Shown in pieces: positions 39,341 to 53,784 of a DNA stretch of 64,000 nt. The notes below the pieces were generated by a model. That model ran no database searches, had not been told where the DNA came from, and saw only the letters and a program-made list of their open reading frames with translations. Numbering within the stretch: the first letter of the stretch is position 1; every line of letters starts with the position of its first letter. The position numbers and the translations under genes are program-made. The DNA comes from Phylloscopus collybita (taxonomy: Eukaryota; Chordata; Aves; Passeriformes; Phylloscopidae): NCBI GenBank assembly GCA_027886175.1, contig JAJNNQ010000008.1:988501-1052500 (forward strand), read 5' to 3'.

Positions 39341-42029
39341 ACGCGTCCAGCCCCCTTCTGAGCAAAGCACCCCAAGCCAAAAAGCAACCAGGATCGCAGG
39401 CACCTGATGTGCTGCGTGTTCCAGAGGCTCAGGGTGGGGTACAAGGAGGGGAATCTGCTTTCCTCTTCAACACAGAAAACATCAAAGCTGTCCCAAAAAA
39501 TTAAAAGCTTCTGGACGGGCTCTTGGTGTATTTTAAAACGCAAAACAGACTCATTTCAAAGCACTCTTTCCAAAGGTCTTTCCTGAACGTACATCACATG
39601 CAATGGAAAAACACTGCATGCCTGGCGTTTAATATTTTTCACCTGTGACCCAGGACTGATGTCTGTGTAACTCCCTGATTTAATCCAACGACATGTCTCA
39701 GCAAGAAAAAAAAAAAAACAACAACCTTTCAGAGTTTGAAAAGGAGTTGGAAAAAAATAAAGTCACGCTCAACACTTCCCCTTCCCTAGAGAGATAGGAG
39801 TGCTGCTTGCCCTTTCCTGACGATAAGCATATCCTGGTGGTTAAAAATACATTTTGCTCTTACCGTAAATTCTCCATTAGCCAACTCCTTCAGCCCAGCC
39901 CACAGTGTTGGGGTTCACGATTCCTTAGAGGCCACACGTGACAGAGCTTGGCCTGTGCGTGCCCAAATGCACTGGGGAAAAAGCAAAAGTGACAGCTCTG
40001 CTCCTGCTGCCATTGGCTTCACCTGGAGCAAAGAAAGCTGTGCAGTGGCAAAAACATCCAGCTCAAATGACTTATACCAAGACCCCAAGGACTCCACATT
40101 AATTTTCTGCCTTTACAGCTGCTTCCAGACAAAATGTTACGGTTTGTATTGAATTCTGAACAGCAATTAATTCTTCTGTTAATTTTCCAGTGATCATTGT
40201 GCAAAGGGACAGCTCCGTAAAATGGAGCTTAATGAACAGCAAAATCTCGCTGCTTGATTCGAGACTCTAAAGTTCAGAACCTGTTATTCACCTGGAAAAC
40301 TCAGCCTGTTGAGAGATGGCTCCAAAACTTGGGCTGTGTGAAGGACACAGCTGCCACCTCTTACCAAGGAGGCACCAGCCCTGGGAAGAGCCTGGCTCAG
40401 CAAAGCTGGGGCTGCTCACACACCCAGATGCCTCCACAGCAGCTCCAACCTGCAGGGATCCTTTGCCAACTGCAAGCCTCTCAGCATATCCCTGCAGGGA
40501 TATGGCTGATGGGACACTCCTGTCTCAGGCTGAGGTAGAAGCTGGTGAACAACTGTGACTCCCCGTGACACAGAAATCACCAGAGTCACAAGTTCCAGTT
40601 GCGTAAACTCAATATTTTGCCTTCTTGGCAAGAACCTTCAGTTAAGGAGGCACAGAGAGGCCTTGTTCCCAGGTATCAAGAGCTTCAGCTGAAAATCCTG
40701 TTTGAGGAACCAGTTCTGGATTTTTCCTGTGACACTTAAGGAAAAAAATTTGAGGGGTTAAAAAGAGGCAGAAATGGGAACTTCAAAAGTTATATCTCCT
40801 CTGTGCATAAGAGGTAAAGGAAACCAGGCAGCAGGCCTCTTCCTTTTCTGTTAGGATTCCAGGCTGTGGAATAATGATAAATCCAAGTTCACCCTCCTGT
40901 CTTTGTTTCCAAGATTCAGTAAGACAGGGGAGATATGGCAGAGCCCATCTGCGCAGCCATAACCATGGGAACACCAGCAACAAGGGTAAATCAACACGAG
41001 ATTCCCTATCATCAGTCTGTGTTTACACTGGAGGCCTCAGGCTCCCTGCACCAACCTGGCTGGCAGTCCTGGACCTTGGTATGGCTGTGGAACTAAGAAA
41101 AGGGATTTATGGAACAAACATTCATTTTTCTGTCCTTATTCCCACCATTTACAACACTTGGTTTCTGCACTCTGCTTTGAGGCCATGCTGCTGCCTTCCC
41201 CCTTCAGTCCCCTTGCACGAGCTGCCCAAAACCTCAGCTTTTCCTTGACTCACATTTGGCCTTGCCTCAGTACTTTTGTTTAGGAAAAGGTAGAAAGAGC
41301 TCTGGGTATTTTCCTGAGGATCAAACCCAGAGGAGGCAGCCCCAGCAGAGGCAAGGGCCAGTATCCCAGTGCAGGGAGCAGCACAGCAAGGAGGTAGAAT
41401 ATTGCTCAACTGGAGTTGCAGCTGCTTGGCATCTTAAAAATGTGCAGGTCTCTGAACTTGCAGGGGTTGCGTCTGCACGCTGTGACACAGCCAAGGGTCG
41501 GAATATCAGGCAGCCCTGGAAGGAGCTGTTTGTACCTGCCCTTGGGAGCAGTTATGCTTCACATATTTTTCGCCTCCGCTTTGAAAGAGAAAGTATTTGT
41601 GAAGGGGATGAGTGAAGGTGACTGCTGGGGAGAATGGATACCTTGAAACAACCAGGAGAGCTTTTCCAGGTGAGCAGAAGCTCCTTCCCACCCCATTTTT
41701 TTCTGGGGTGGCCATTGACAACATCCACAGCCCAGCAACCACAAGCATTTACTGCCTGGCAGAGCCAGGGAGGGACTGATCCCGCCTCCCCTCATTTCCT
41801 CATTGCCTTTCCTCCTCCATTTATTTCCTTTGGGTTTTCCCCTTTGATTAAACTTCTGGCATGTTGGAATGTTTAATAATAAAACAGATAACTCATGGGA
41901 GATGATATTTATAAAATCGACTTCTTTTTTTTTTTTTTTACTTTTTGTAAGACCTTGAGAGAAAATCTTGAACTACATTCTTCCTTTTAAAAATAAATTT
42001 TAAAAAAGCGGAACAAGTTAACAAGTTTT
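39341..42029. other. Intergenic DNA beyond the inferred GAN 3' end; no gene recognised
   Basis: Moderately GC-rich in the middle, AT-rich at the right edge. It holds a 20-bp perfect palindrome at 40.49 kb and a poly(T) run near 41.93 kb. ORFs are short and unrecognised. Confidence 0.65.
40485..40504. repeat. Perfect 20-bp palindrome
   Basis: CATATCCCTGCAGGGATATG is identical to its own reverse complement, with a PstI-type CTGCAG centre. It is in intergenic DNA, with no associated repeat recognised. Confidence 0.7.
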
Positions 42030-42043
42030 CAAACAATCAATGT

Positions 42044-42062
42044 TTTATTTGGTTAATTTATT
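42044..42062 (-). terminator. GAN: Paired AATAAA polyadenylation signals, inferred GAN 3' end
   Basis: Two AATAAA hexamers on the minus strand (TTTATT on plus) lie at 42044-42049 and 42057-42062. Downstream on the minus strand is a T/GT-rich stretch with 'TTGATTGTTTGAAAACTTGT', suitable as a downstream element. Cleavage is predicted about 10-30 nt past the hexamer, near 42.02-42.035 kb. The distance from the GAN stop (about 13.6 kb) agrees with the very long 3' UTR I recall for human GAN. AATAAA is common in AT-rich DNA, so this remains inference. Confidence 0.5.
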
Positions 42063-45000
42063 AAACACCTTTAAGACAATTAATTTTGGTCTGTACCCTT
42101 CTATAAAATGATTCAAGTTCTGAACAAACCTCCGATACATAAAGCAAAGTTACTTTTACCATACGCAAATTTCAGATCAAAATACAACACTCTGTTTTCT
42201 TACATTTATAAAACCCGGTCAAATACAAACGACATTAAAAAAGATAAAACACTTTCACTGATCCTTGGTACAATATTACAGCACAATTTGCACAGTGGCG
42301 ACTAAGTCCTCAAAGCACAAGTCAAATACTTTAAAAAGGGAGCCTCCCTTTAGTCACCCAACGTTCTATTGAGCACGTAAACAAAGCGAGTGCTACTGAA
42401 TCCAGGAAAATTCCCGTGTCCCTTTTCATACCATGTGTGAGCCACGAAGCAATTCTGCAAGGGAAGCTACTGGTGAGTAACCAAAGAGCTTTCCTACTTT
42501 GCTGTTAACAGTTTTTGTGCAACTACTCCATGAAAATAAACAAATGGAGGTGGACCAGACTCTGCACTGGGCAATTTATGGCAACTGAAGTGAACCAAGA
42601 AATGAGTGTTTTTCTAAAAACAGACCAAAAAGCTATTAAAAAAAAACCTCAATACCAAATTATCCATGGGTACAACTGGAGTAACTGCCTTTTGCTTCGC
42701 CTTCAAGATATCTAATGAAGACACAGAGTGTTTTCAATTGTTGAGTTTGTTCAATTGCAAAACCCAGTGTTTCAGCAATGGGTCAAAGTGCCATTAGAAT
42801 TGCACATTCTTCTTCAGTTACAGAATGCATGGTTGCATGAAACGCTCATTTGGTGCTACACCTGAAAGCCTGCACTAACACTAACCTTGAACATGTGGGA
42901 TCTCCTACGAAACAGAAACAAGAACGAAAAATAAAACTACAAACATAAAATGATAAAACTCAAGTCTCAGTTGATAGACATTCCTGGGAAGGTCCTACTT
43001 AGCAAACTTTGCAGCAACACTTCGAGAAGAGAAAGTAAAACCAGAGCAATGCTAGCAGGGTCTGATGTATCCCCTCGGGCTATGCTTTGCATAGGCAGTC
43101 AGGGCAGTTGTACCACAGTGCAACTTAAGGGGTTTTGCCTGATGTCCTGCAACCCCTTCATTTCCCCCACCCCCAAACCACTGATTTTACTCACAGTTCA
43201 ATTGTAAGTTCAGTAATTCAGTCTCAGCTAATGTGAAAACATGTACATAATTAAATGGAAAAACACACTAATGGATCTAACTTTCCTCTCCCTCCCCATA
43301 TGCACGTCAAACCCGTGAGGACACCACACACTCCAAAACTTTTCCTATCTGTTAATGTTCACATAATCCCAACAGAACAGAGAACTGCAAACTGCACAAA
43401 TAATACATAGTTAAATAATGCTCAAGTGTAAACAATTCAGGATGGACACGGTTTAATAAAACCCTAGTGAGGTACAGCAAAAACCTAATTTCCTAATTTA
43501 GTGTTTTAAGTGCAATTGAAACGCTGCTGTACCACTCCTTCTGCAAACACATCTCCAGAATTAAACTGCACTACTAGGCTTATTCCCTTAAAGCTACATA
43601 CCCATGCTCTAACTCATTATATTGACTTAATGCAAATATTTGTGGGGGAAAATTAATTTACAGGGTTAATTAAAATCTTTTTAGTATTCAAAAGGAATGA
43701 CAGTAAAGGGATCAACCATGGAAAATGTGGTAATACATGTTTTTAAAAAGATTTCCAATAATTCTAACACAAAACAGCAAGTATATTTTGAAAAATGCAT
43801 AGAAACCCTGTCAATACAAAAATCCCCACTGAAATTACACAACTAAGCAATTTTAATCTCAATATTTTATGTGCTTTTCCTATAAAGGCCACTTTGACAT
43901 ACAAATACAAAAAAATTTACATTTTTTCCCAAAATAAATTATTTGTTCCTCAATTAAAAATACTGAATATGGAAGCATAACAACCCTCTCTCATGCCAGC
44001 TGCTCAACTGCAGTGGCTATTTCCAAAGAAGAAAATCTCCTAATATTTTCAATTACCAAAAGAAATAAGAAATGGCTTCAGCCTGTGGTCTGCTTAGCAC
44101 TAGGAAAAACCTGGGGGAAGGAATGGAACAGGCTGAGCCCCTTACTCTGCATGTGCTGGGGAGGAAATGGATGTACAGAGACACCTGCAGAGAGAGCTTT
44201 CCTGCTTGTCTCCCAGGTTATGCACCAAAATCCCTTTTTGGAATCAGAGAAAGAAATCGAGGTCAATCTGAATTAAAGAGAGACAAAATAGTAAAGGGAG
44301 GTAGGAGGCAGAAACTGTACGAGGTCCAGGGTGGATTAAGTAAATGAAGAATTCATGATCACCTAGGAGAGGAGAGCTCCACATGGGAGGCAGAACCAGG
44401 AAAAACAGTACCTGTTTTTAACAGGGGGAGGAAAAGGAACACAAGGAACAAATTTCACTGGAAAAATGAAGCAATGGGAGAACAAAGAACCTTTACCAGC
44501 AGTCCTGACCACATGGGCATTTATCCCTGAATTGCCACAGAAGCAGAAAAATCAAACTCACACAAGCAGCAGAAATGAAAACGTACTTGGACTGGATTTG
44601 AGACATCACAGGGATTCTTTACTGTAAGCACCAGATCCACAACTAACAGACACAGGGAAAGCAAGACAACACCAACCCAGGGGGCACAGCAAACCCCAAA
44701 CACCTGACATGCTCTAGGGCAGGGAGGTGCAAGCGTGAAGTGGCCCCAGTGGGTAAAGCCACACTGGTGGGGTTACAGGACAAGCTCCAGTTGACAACAC
44801 TGTGGGACAACAGGAGGGACACACTTGGAGATCACATCATTCCGAGCCAGAACACCCAACAACCTGCCCTGGATAAACTTCCAGGCCAGGCGAGGGGGCA
44901 GGAGGAAAAGCAGTGAACTACAGTTGATCTGGATACAAGATTCTTGGGCAGCCATTGAGTACAAGCTCTCCTAACCTTGGACCAAGGACTGGGTTTGGAA

Positions 45001-47783
45001 GGACACAGGAGCTGAACTTCTGTATCACAAGGAATTTAGCTCTCTGGTGTGCTGTATTGCATAGTTTGATTGAGGTCAAAGAGCATTTATGTCTTATTTT
45101 TCCCTGTTTTAAACAGAAGTAACTCAACATACTCCAATCAGAGCATTCCAAACCCTGGCCCCAAGTGATTCATCAATTCATTTTCAAAGATTTTGGGGTG
45201 GACATATAAAAGCTAAAACTCCATTCCCACACAAAGCACAGAAGGACCCACAGAACACAGTACACACATAAAAAGCCTGTAACAGTAACCACATCTGTAA
45301 TACAGGAGTCAGAACACAACAGCTGGATGATGGGGATAACCCCTGCTGTCCAGCTGCATGCCACAGATGGTAAAAAAGAGGTGAGTGCTTTTACCTCACC
45401 ACACCAATGTGCCTTTTGTAGAGAGTGGCAATGTATTCTGACAATATCCTGGTAATTATCAAGATCTTAGATTTGACAGAACATTGAACCTTTAGGAGAG
45501 AGGCAGCAATGTGACGTCACATAACAACACCCTCCTATTACTTGGTTCATGGAATACAGATATCATAATTGGATTATTCAGTAGTTGTTTCATTCTCTAA
45601 AGATAAGATAGAGTATTTGTACCATACAAAGTCAGACTAAGTACACTAGTTATCATTCTTATAATATGTATTCATATTCTTTAACCCAATCTCACAAGAT
45701 TCATGGAACTCAATAAACATGGTTTACAGAAGGAAAACTCTAAAGATAGAGCATCTAGTGTGAAAAAAAAAATTTGTTTTTCCTTCTGAAGGTAAAACAA
45801 TTCCAGCTTATCAGGCTCCCACTCTGGATTATGAAACAGTGGGCATACAAACTGGGATGCAGTTTCACATCTCTGGTTTCTCAAAAAAAGAGAATAGTGG
45901 AAAAAAAGGTTGCCAGAAGCTCCCCAGCTATTTAGGCCAGTACCTGTGGTTCCACACTGCAGACATAGTTCCAGAACCCACAGTTCCATAGCTCCAGAAG
46001 TTTCAGATTTCAATACAACAAATGCAAAGTAATGGATCTCCTGTAACAACCCATAAATCTTTATATCTTACCCTTATGTAAGGGACAGTGTGGACTCATC
46101 CTTACCTGTGCAGCAGGAAGCAGCTGCAAGGCAAAGAATGATGCTGCTCCTCAGCCTTCCCTAGAATGAGAGGATCAGGAATTTGCAAGCTCAGTAGGGT
46201 TTCTCCCTGGCCCCTGATTTATCAGTTGTTTTTCAGAAGTGCTGCAGGTAACACAGATACTCCTGTGAGGCCACCAACCGGTGGCTCCTCTACAGTGACA
46301 GCCTGGATGAGTTCGGGTGGCCCAGAGGGCAGCACCCAATGTGAGAAGGAGGAGAAGAACAAGGCAGTCTGGACTCTTTTCAAAGGGCTAAAGGGCTCTC
46401 AGATTAACATGACTGAGAAATGCTGCAGCACTGGGACTGCAGAGCCTATGAGAAGGCAATAAACAACCTGCTGTCTGGAGATTGGACAAATTCAAACATC
46501 AACCCTTGATCCTTCCTGCTGCTTCAGACAGGGCAAGAGTAGGACTGTATGTGCTTCAGAGAAGGAAAAACCTTCCTGTAGCAGTTACCAAACGCCTAAA
46601 CCAAACTGATACTGATCAAACAAAAATAAAGACAGCACAAAAAGGACAAACAAGAGAGCTCCTATGCAGGACTAAAATTCAGCTCTCTCCTCCATGGCTT
46701 GTGTCTCCAAGAGCCTCTCCTCACAGTGCCCAGGCCAATGTCACTGCAATGGCAGCACTTGGGAGCTTCCCTCCTCCTTCCTCCTGAGCACCTGTGGTAC
46801 CCAAACCCTGGGGGGCTGAGCAGGAGGGGTCTGAGACCAACTCCAACATCCCAGTGATCTGCCAGCCACATTGGTCAGCGTGTCCCAGACACACAGCCAG
46901 GTCCTGGGACCAAGCCTGGGAAGATTAATATTTATGGAATAGCCACCATGATGCTAATGGAAGGCTCTGGAATTAGCAACTTATTGGTACAGTCTGCAGA
47001 GTTATGAACAGCTCCTTGTTTCACCCCTACTATTTGTGCATGGCCACTAAAATGTTTGCTACATTGAATTCAAAGTTAGTATGAGCTGCTCCTCAAATTT
47101 TTAGAGGAAGATGTTCTCTGTGAAGCATTTCTTGGTTTTGCCTTTACAAAGAAAGGAAAAAGGTAGCACTTTCCCATTACATTTTGTATTATTAAGGCCT
47201 TTGACAGTTTGGAAGCCGTCTTTATGAAAAGGGATGCTTTTTAAAATAGAGATTGAATACTCACAGAAAAACTCCACAGAACAAACAGAAGCTGATTACC
47301 AGCTTATATTGGTACTTTTAGAAGTCAAGCACAGTGTAAGGAATTCAAAATTATGTCAAAATAGCACCTTTAGAAGCAGAAGAAAACACAGTTTTTAAAA
47401 AACTTCTTCAGTATAAGCAAAACCCCACATACCTGAAGATCACAAAGAAATAGGCAATGACGTAAGTTCAGGTATGGAAGGTGGGTATTGATTTGAACAG
47501 TTTTTCCTCTGCAGGTGATTAAATGGGGAACTCCACAGAAAAATATCCCATTAGATATTACAGAAAAATCAGTGAATCTCTCTACTGAAATAACGGATCA
47601 AGTTCACGGGCAAAACAGTGAGAGCAGAGTAGAGGCAAAGAGAAAACTATCTGATCTGTCCTTAAAAGAGCAGACACTTCTATTTTTTAAACAGATCTTT
47701 TCCTGTTTAAAAATCATCACAACAGCCTTTCAATTGCTACTCTCATTTCCAAGTATAAAAGTTACTTTCAAGTAATAGACATT

Positions 47784-47789
47784 TTTATT
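47784..47789 (-). terminator. GAN: Possible alternative polyadenylation signal
   Basis: AATAAA on the minus strand, in the context AGTAAATAAAAATG, about 7.9 kb downstream of the GAN stop. It could end a shorter GAN isoform. No strong GT-rich element follows, so support is weak. Confidence 0.25.
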
Positions 47790-50150
47790 TACTTTTTACA
47801 GCAGCTGCAGGTCAACCTTGGTCTTTTTGTACAGAAACATTAATTCAAAATGAAATTAAACTGTCCTTGGGCAATGGTACCATTCTGTCCTGCTTCTTGT
47901 CTGCTTTTAGGTTTTTTTTTTTAATTGAAGGACAAAATGAGATTTAAAACAAAACAAAAAAATATTTGACAAAGTGCAAAGAAAGAAAAAAATGAGGTAG
48001 CTGGGAATAGGGGCTTTTCCCCCCGGACAAGGTGCCAGACTTCCAGCCACAGTGACACACCAGGGACTGGGCTACACCTGCAGGTTTGCTTACAGGTGAT
48101 CTCTGACCTGCTGGCATCAGCTTTTACAAGCTCAATGAGAAGTCATTTCATTGTGCACTAAGCACTGTCCCCACACACACTGATGTGCAGAGGTGTGCAC
48201 AAGCCACAGGGAGCAAGCTGGTGTGGCCACCCTCTGACCCACAGGAGTTGTGCTCCCAGGGACCACAAGCAGAGGCCGTGTGCTCAGAGAGAGAGTGAAA
48301 GCAAAATCCTGTTAATAACAGCAAAAGAGAAAACACCTGAGGCCAGAGGAAACATCGTGCATGGAACACCCAGGACCTGCCCCTGATGGGCTTTGGAGGT
48401 CCAAACATTGAGGGCAGGCAATTCCATGAGTTCTGTAGCTAACCCAGCCCCTTGCCCCCTCTGACACTCACAGCAAGGCTTGTGCAGTGTAAGGAGAATC
48501 TTGTACTGAACCTTCTCCACGCCTTGGCACTGTAAAGGAGCTTCCAGGAGCCCCCCAGAACACAGCTTGCTGTGTACATCATGTAACCAAGATAGGGCAG
48601 AACACTCGCCATGCATTGCAAAATGCAGTCTCAGAGCCTTAAATACAAACATTTTAATTGCAAGAAGCAAACCACTCAGGTTTTGGAAGGATTAAAAAAA
48701 AAAAAGGCAAGCTTAAAATTGACTTAGCAGGTGTTTCCCCAAGCGAACAAAAGCTAGAACAGACTTCATGTTCTCTAAGCAATCCAGAGGAGTCCTTTGG
48801 ACTAGTTTAAGACCAGCTCTGAAAAGGTTTGAAAAGATTTCTTAAGAGGGCACTCCCTGGCTTCCTTTCAGAAAGAAACTATAGCAAGAGCTTTACAGAA
48901 TGTCAGCTGTGTTTAACTTGATCACCTTGGCAGATACCCCTGTGTACTACTTTATTCACTCTAATAAATAAGCAGGCTTTGATTTTAAGACACAAAAACA
49001 GTGAAACAAGTGACAGGGATGATAAAGCTTTCCTGCTATTATGTGTAAATTAATAAAGCAGATTAATAAAACCCAAAGCTTTTGCATGTGAAATCATTCA
49101 GGAGAGAACCTCAAGCCCAGCCAAGGATCAGGTTTTTGTAGCACAGTGCCTATTGCAGATGAAAATTTAAACTTTCCAAAATGCCTTTTGCTTTCACCAG
49201 CTACAAAATTGTTCCACAGGGGGTTTTTTCTGTTCTGAAATTGGCAGAGGTAGCAGCCCAATGACAGAATGCACAGAAATGACACTTGTGAAACAAGTGC
49301 ACAGCCTATGGCAGGGGGTCACTCAGGCTCTGACAGGGTTTAGAACTACAGATAAAAGAAACTTGCCCTCGACAAAAACTGAGGATGTCTCAGCATTAAC
49401 TCAAAAGAAATGGAAGAAAGTCAAATAAATTAAAAAAAAAAAAAAATCAAGTGCCTAAGGTGGTAATTCAGAAGTCCCCAGTATTAAAAAAAAATTAAAA
49501 TTCTTGTTTTATCAATAAAATACCACTAATTACACAGGGGATGCTTCTTTCTATTATTGTAATCAGACCCATGAGCTTTTACCAGGGCTCAGAACAGCCT
49601 CATTTCATTATGAAAATTCAAGGGCACAGGTAGGCAGTGGCATTGAGCAGCTTCATGTACTGAAGTGCTCTGGCAGGTGTTCTCTGCTCACAGAAACCCT
49701 GCAAAACTGCTGGGCACCAAGATTCAGCTTTTTTCCATTGAAAATCTCCAATCTTCCAGCTCACTTTTCAAGACATTTCAATAGATTATGTCAAATAACC
49801 TCCAAATATTATTCTATACAAGTCCTTTATGTATTGCAAATACTTTTATAACTAAGAAGCAGGTACCTAGGATAAGTAATTTAAAAATATTATTCAGATT
49901 TTGCATAATCAATAAATTTCCAACAGAATCTCCTCTTGGTAGTAGCTCATAGTTTAATTCTCTTATTACCCTTAATCCTTTTAAGCAGGTGTTTATCTAG
50001 TTGGGCACTTTGCATGGCTTTAGTCTGCATTTTTAGGTAACCTGTTAACCAACATTTTGAGAGAACTGATTGCTGGAGCACAGCAGCAGTCAGACTGCAG
50101 AGTCACTCTGGGCATGGCTGGTCAGAGGTGTCACCTTAAACCTTGGCTGC

Positions 50151-50200
50151 AAAAAAAGAAAAAAAAAAAAAAGAAAAAAAAAAAAAAAGAGAGAAAAAAA
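50151..50200 (+). repeat. A-rich tract (U-rich in GAN RNA)
   Basis: About 50 bp of A runs with isolated G residues, inside the inferred GAN 3' UTR. In the transcript it would be a U-rich stretch that could bind U-rich-element proteins. No functional claim is made. Confidence 0.85.
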
Positions 50201-53200
50201 CCAAACAAACAAAAACCCCCCACACCATAACCCATAGGGATGATGGACAGCAGGTGCCAAACTTATTAACAAACTTGAGAGCACACAGAGGTGACCCCCA
50301 TAGAAAACAGTTCCCCCCAAACTGCACTGCCTTCAGCTTTTACAAGCTCACCTTCCCAAGCCCTGTGCTTTTCTCTCACAGGCCATGTGCCCTGGAAACA
50401 CAGAACCTACGGCCACAGCTCCCAGCTCCAAGAAAAAACAAGGAAGAGCATCAGAAAATGGCAAGTGTCAAAAGGCTGCAGCAGTGACGACTGAAACACA
50501 GGCCTGCACTCAGTCCTGAACGGGAAAAGGAAACGCTCCTTTGGGAAGATGGAAATAGCAGCTTCTACAAACACGGATGCAATTAACACCCCTCCCACCC
50601 ACCTGAAGCAGCCGTTTAAGTACTCCAAAGAGCTAAAGAGAATACAACCCCCAAATCCTCTGTGCTAAATTAGAGGCAGAAAGGATCCATTTAACACTAA
50701 ATTAATATATAATTCCTTGGAAAGGATCACTGTGAGTGACACCAAACCACACCTTGGTTACAATGCTCAGTCTGCCTGTGTCCCTGGGCACAGCCACGCT
50801 TCCCGAGGCACAGTTTCCTTTCTGCAGGTCGATTAATGCAAACAAATTGCACTTAATCTAAACAGAATTTTAAATACTAAAGCCTGTTGTCAGCTGCCTT
50901 TTATTACATACTTGCATGGCACCAGTGCTCTAATAAAGAGGAAAGTGTCCATATGCATCACATGGAGTGATACTCAAGGCAGCTGTGAAGAGTAACACAA
51001 ACCTGCAGAACAGTATTTAAAAAAAAAAAAAAAGTAGATTTACATTGCTTTCAATAGCATTCATTTAAAAAACCCGAAGAACCACTGCTCTTTTTTGGAA
51101 CACAGTGAATTTTAAGTATCTCTGTATTTTAGTAGAACAGTTGAATTATTGTTGTACACAGAAGAACCAAAAAGTTTGGCACTTGTAACAACTTGCATTT
51201 GTTATTGCATCCTCCACTCCGCATGGCACATGCATGGTAGAGCCCATGCAGGCTGCATGGCCACAGCATTGATGGAACAGAGAAACTGCAGCTAAAACAG
51301 GGGAAAACCTCCCCAAACCCCTCACTCCTTGTGCATTTACTGAGTCATGCAGGCACCAGAAATATTGCAAAGCAACCAAGCTGCCTGGTGTGCTCTGGAG
51401 GGGGAGTTCATAAGCCAGGCGGCTCAGTAGCTTTGATAAAAACCTCTTATTTTCATCAAGATCTCTGCTCCTGAAGGCAGGCTGTGTGCCAGGCACGTGC
51501 TGTGCAGTCAAACACCAGGGACACAGCCTGCCCACAGCTATCAGCAAGCTGATTTTGAGCTTCTTTTGGTTCCAGATTCATCGCTGTTCTTTTGTGTAAT
51601 TTCGTATTAATTTGCCTTCAATTTAAACATGAAGTACCCTCAAAGCTACAGCAATTCACTTGACCAGAAGCAGCTGGGTTGACACAGCACTTTCACAATA
51701 ACTAAAATTTAAGGACTAGATGACAAAATATTTAAGGACAACCGGACCTTGCTATGGTACAGCAAAACAGAAAACTCTTCAGAATGCCTCTTCTTCAGGT
51801 TATAAAACCAGAAAGGGAGAGGATCTGAAATCCAACCCTGACTCTTTAGGAATATGAGCATCTGTCAAGGCCAGGTAAGGAACAGAGCCAGGCCAGGCAT
51901 GTGCCTCCCTCAGAAACTCAAGGGATTTATTTTATGAGCAACAGCACTTTACACCTTTGCTTCTGTAATCCCTCCCTGCTGTGCAGAGCAGCCACAAGAC
52001 TACAAGTGTCAAACAAGCACAGAGGACACTGCTGTGTGCTTACAGTAGCATACATTTTTTTCCCCCCACTTTTCCCCTAAAATTAACAATTCCAATTTTT
52101 TTCCAAAATTAGCTGTGGCACATGAAAAAACGGAAAAGGAAACTTTTCTTGGGGGAATTGTGGGAAGAGATGGAGTGAGGGCAGAAAAAAGCTACCACTC
52201 ATTCCATCTTCCACAATTCATACCCTGTATTCGGTGATTTTCTGATTTCAGTAACTGAGGTTGGTCCAATTCCTCAGCAGGGAAAGGAAAAAAGATGCAG
52301 AGGCCCAGCCCAAGTGCCACAAGCTCAAGGTGGCCCAGCCAGTGCTCATCCTGCACAGACAGCTGGCCAGGACACACAGCCAAACAGTCACCTGTGGAGG
52401 ACCTGGCTAAATGTCAGTGCCAACTCATGAGCTGGGAGGAATTAAGGCCACTGTGCCAAGCAAGGACAACTTCAACAAGTTTCCAAACTGCTAAACCACC
52501 TAAAACCCCTGGAGTCCAACGCAGGAAAACTCCTGAGTTGTTTCCCATGTGGTTCAGCCATCGTGTGCAGGGGTACACAGTGCCAGGAGAGCAGGGACAG
52601 CTGAGTGGTGGCATTTACCAGTGAACCCAGTTCAATCTACAGCTGTTTGCATGTTCAACACACTCAGCTAACTGGTGACCTCCCTCCTCCCAGCACCTCT
52701 GTAATCACCACAGCCTCCCCCTCCTTCTGAAGTCAACCACCCCTCTGAAAAATGAAAGCAAAGTCCGAGGTCAGCTCTGCCTCTTCACTCCTACACCATC
52801 ACTGGTACAACCCCTGGAGAAAGGGGAGCCTTGGCTTCAAAGCCTTGCTCCAAATTCAGAAGGAAATCAAGCCTGGTTATTGCACAATCCAAGGGAGGCA
52901 CTCACAGATCAAAGCTGGACAGACAGACAGACAGGAGTCAGACCCCAGAAGATGCATCCCTTCCCTCCTGCACACACACAGACTAGAACAGCTCCTGGAT
53001 CAGTCTCACAGACTCTGCAGATGGGGAATGGTCCCATCCCCTTAGGCAAGGCCAAGGAAGCCAGTTTGGAGATCTCAGGAGTGCCTAAATCTTGAGCACG
53101 CACCCAAAACCCCTGGAGAACATCCCTGGAGACTTGGTCCCCAGCCACCTGGAACGTGACACAACTACAATGTGCTCAGAAATTCACTTTGTGACTGGTT

Positions 53201-53776
53201 CAGATACAGAGGCTTAAACTTCTCAGTCAAATCTCACTGAGTGCATTCGCAACACGCCCCAATCACCAGCAGATTTGTTTGTTTTATTTATGTTTTCTTT
53301 AAAAAAAACAAACTAAGAACACCTAGTGTTAATCCTAGTCTAAGTGTAAACATTTGGTTCAGTAACTTGAACTGCAAAACACTGCTCGAGTATTTACTTG
53401 GATTTATCACGTGCATTTATCACTTACGTTTTCTGGATGCTGAATGCCCTCAAGTGTACTGGGAAGCTACAGGGACTCGGGAGATAGCAGCTGGCAATAT
53501 TCTGAATAACATTTTCGGAAGTTTCCCAAGCCACTTAGAAAACTGAGCTCAAAGTGAAACAGATACTTAGGAACATTCATCACTTTTTGAATATGGGATC
53601 TTGGCACTTTTGTCTGAGGAAAAAAAAATTGATCCGTGTAAGATTTTTCAAAAAAGGGAAGTTTTACAGATAAACTAACAGCACTTGATTTATTTCACAA
53701 GACAGCCAAGGATGGAAATAGTGGTTCACATTTCTGTAGTAAAGCATTATATATAAATTTAAAATCTAAAGACATA

Positions 53777-53784
53777 TATATACA
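53777..53784 (-). promoter_or_regulatory. GAN: Pumilio-type motif in GAN 3' UTR
   Basis: The minus strand reads TGTATATA, matching the PUM consensus UGUANAUA, about 1.9 kb after the GAN stop. A single 8-mer match has modest weight. Confidence 0.35.

Noticed and set aside
38665..39543. Minus-strand ORF of 292 codons with a repeated Cys/His/Pro-rich peptide, plus two overlapping ORFs of 182 and 159 codons
   Set aside because: All three arise because the 65-bp minisatellite has no stop in any minus-strand frame. The peptides are frame-shifted readings of the same DNA repeat and resemble no protein family.
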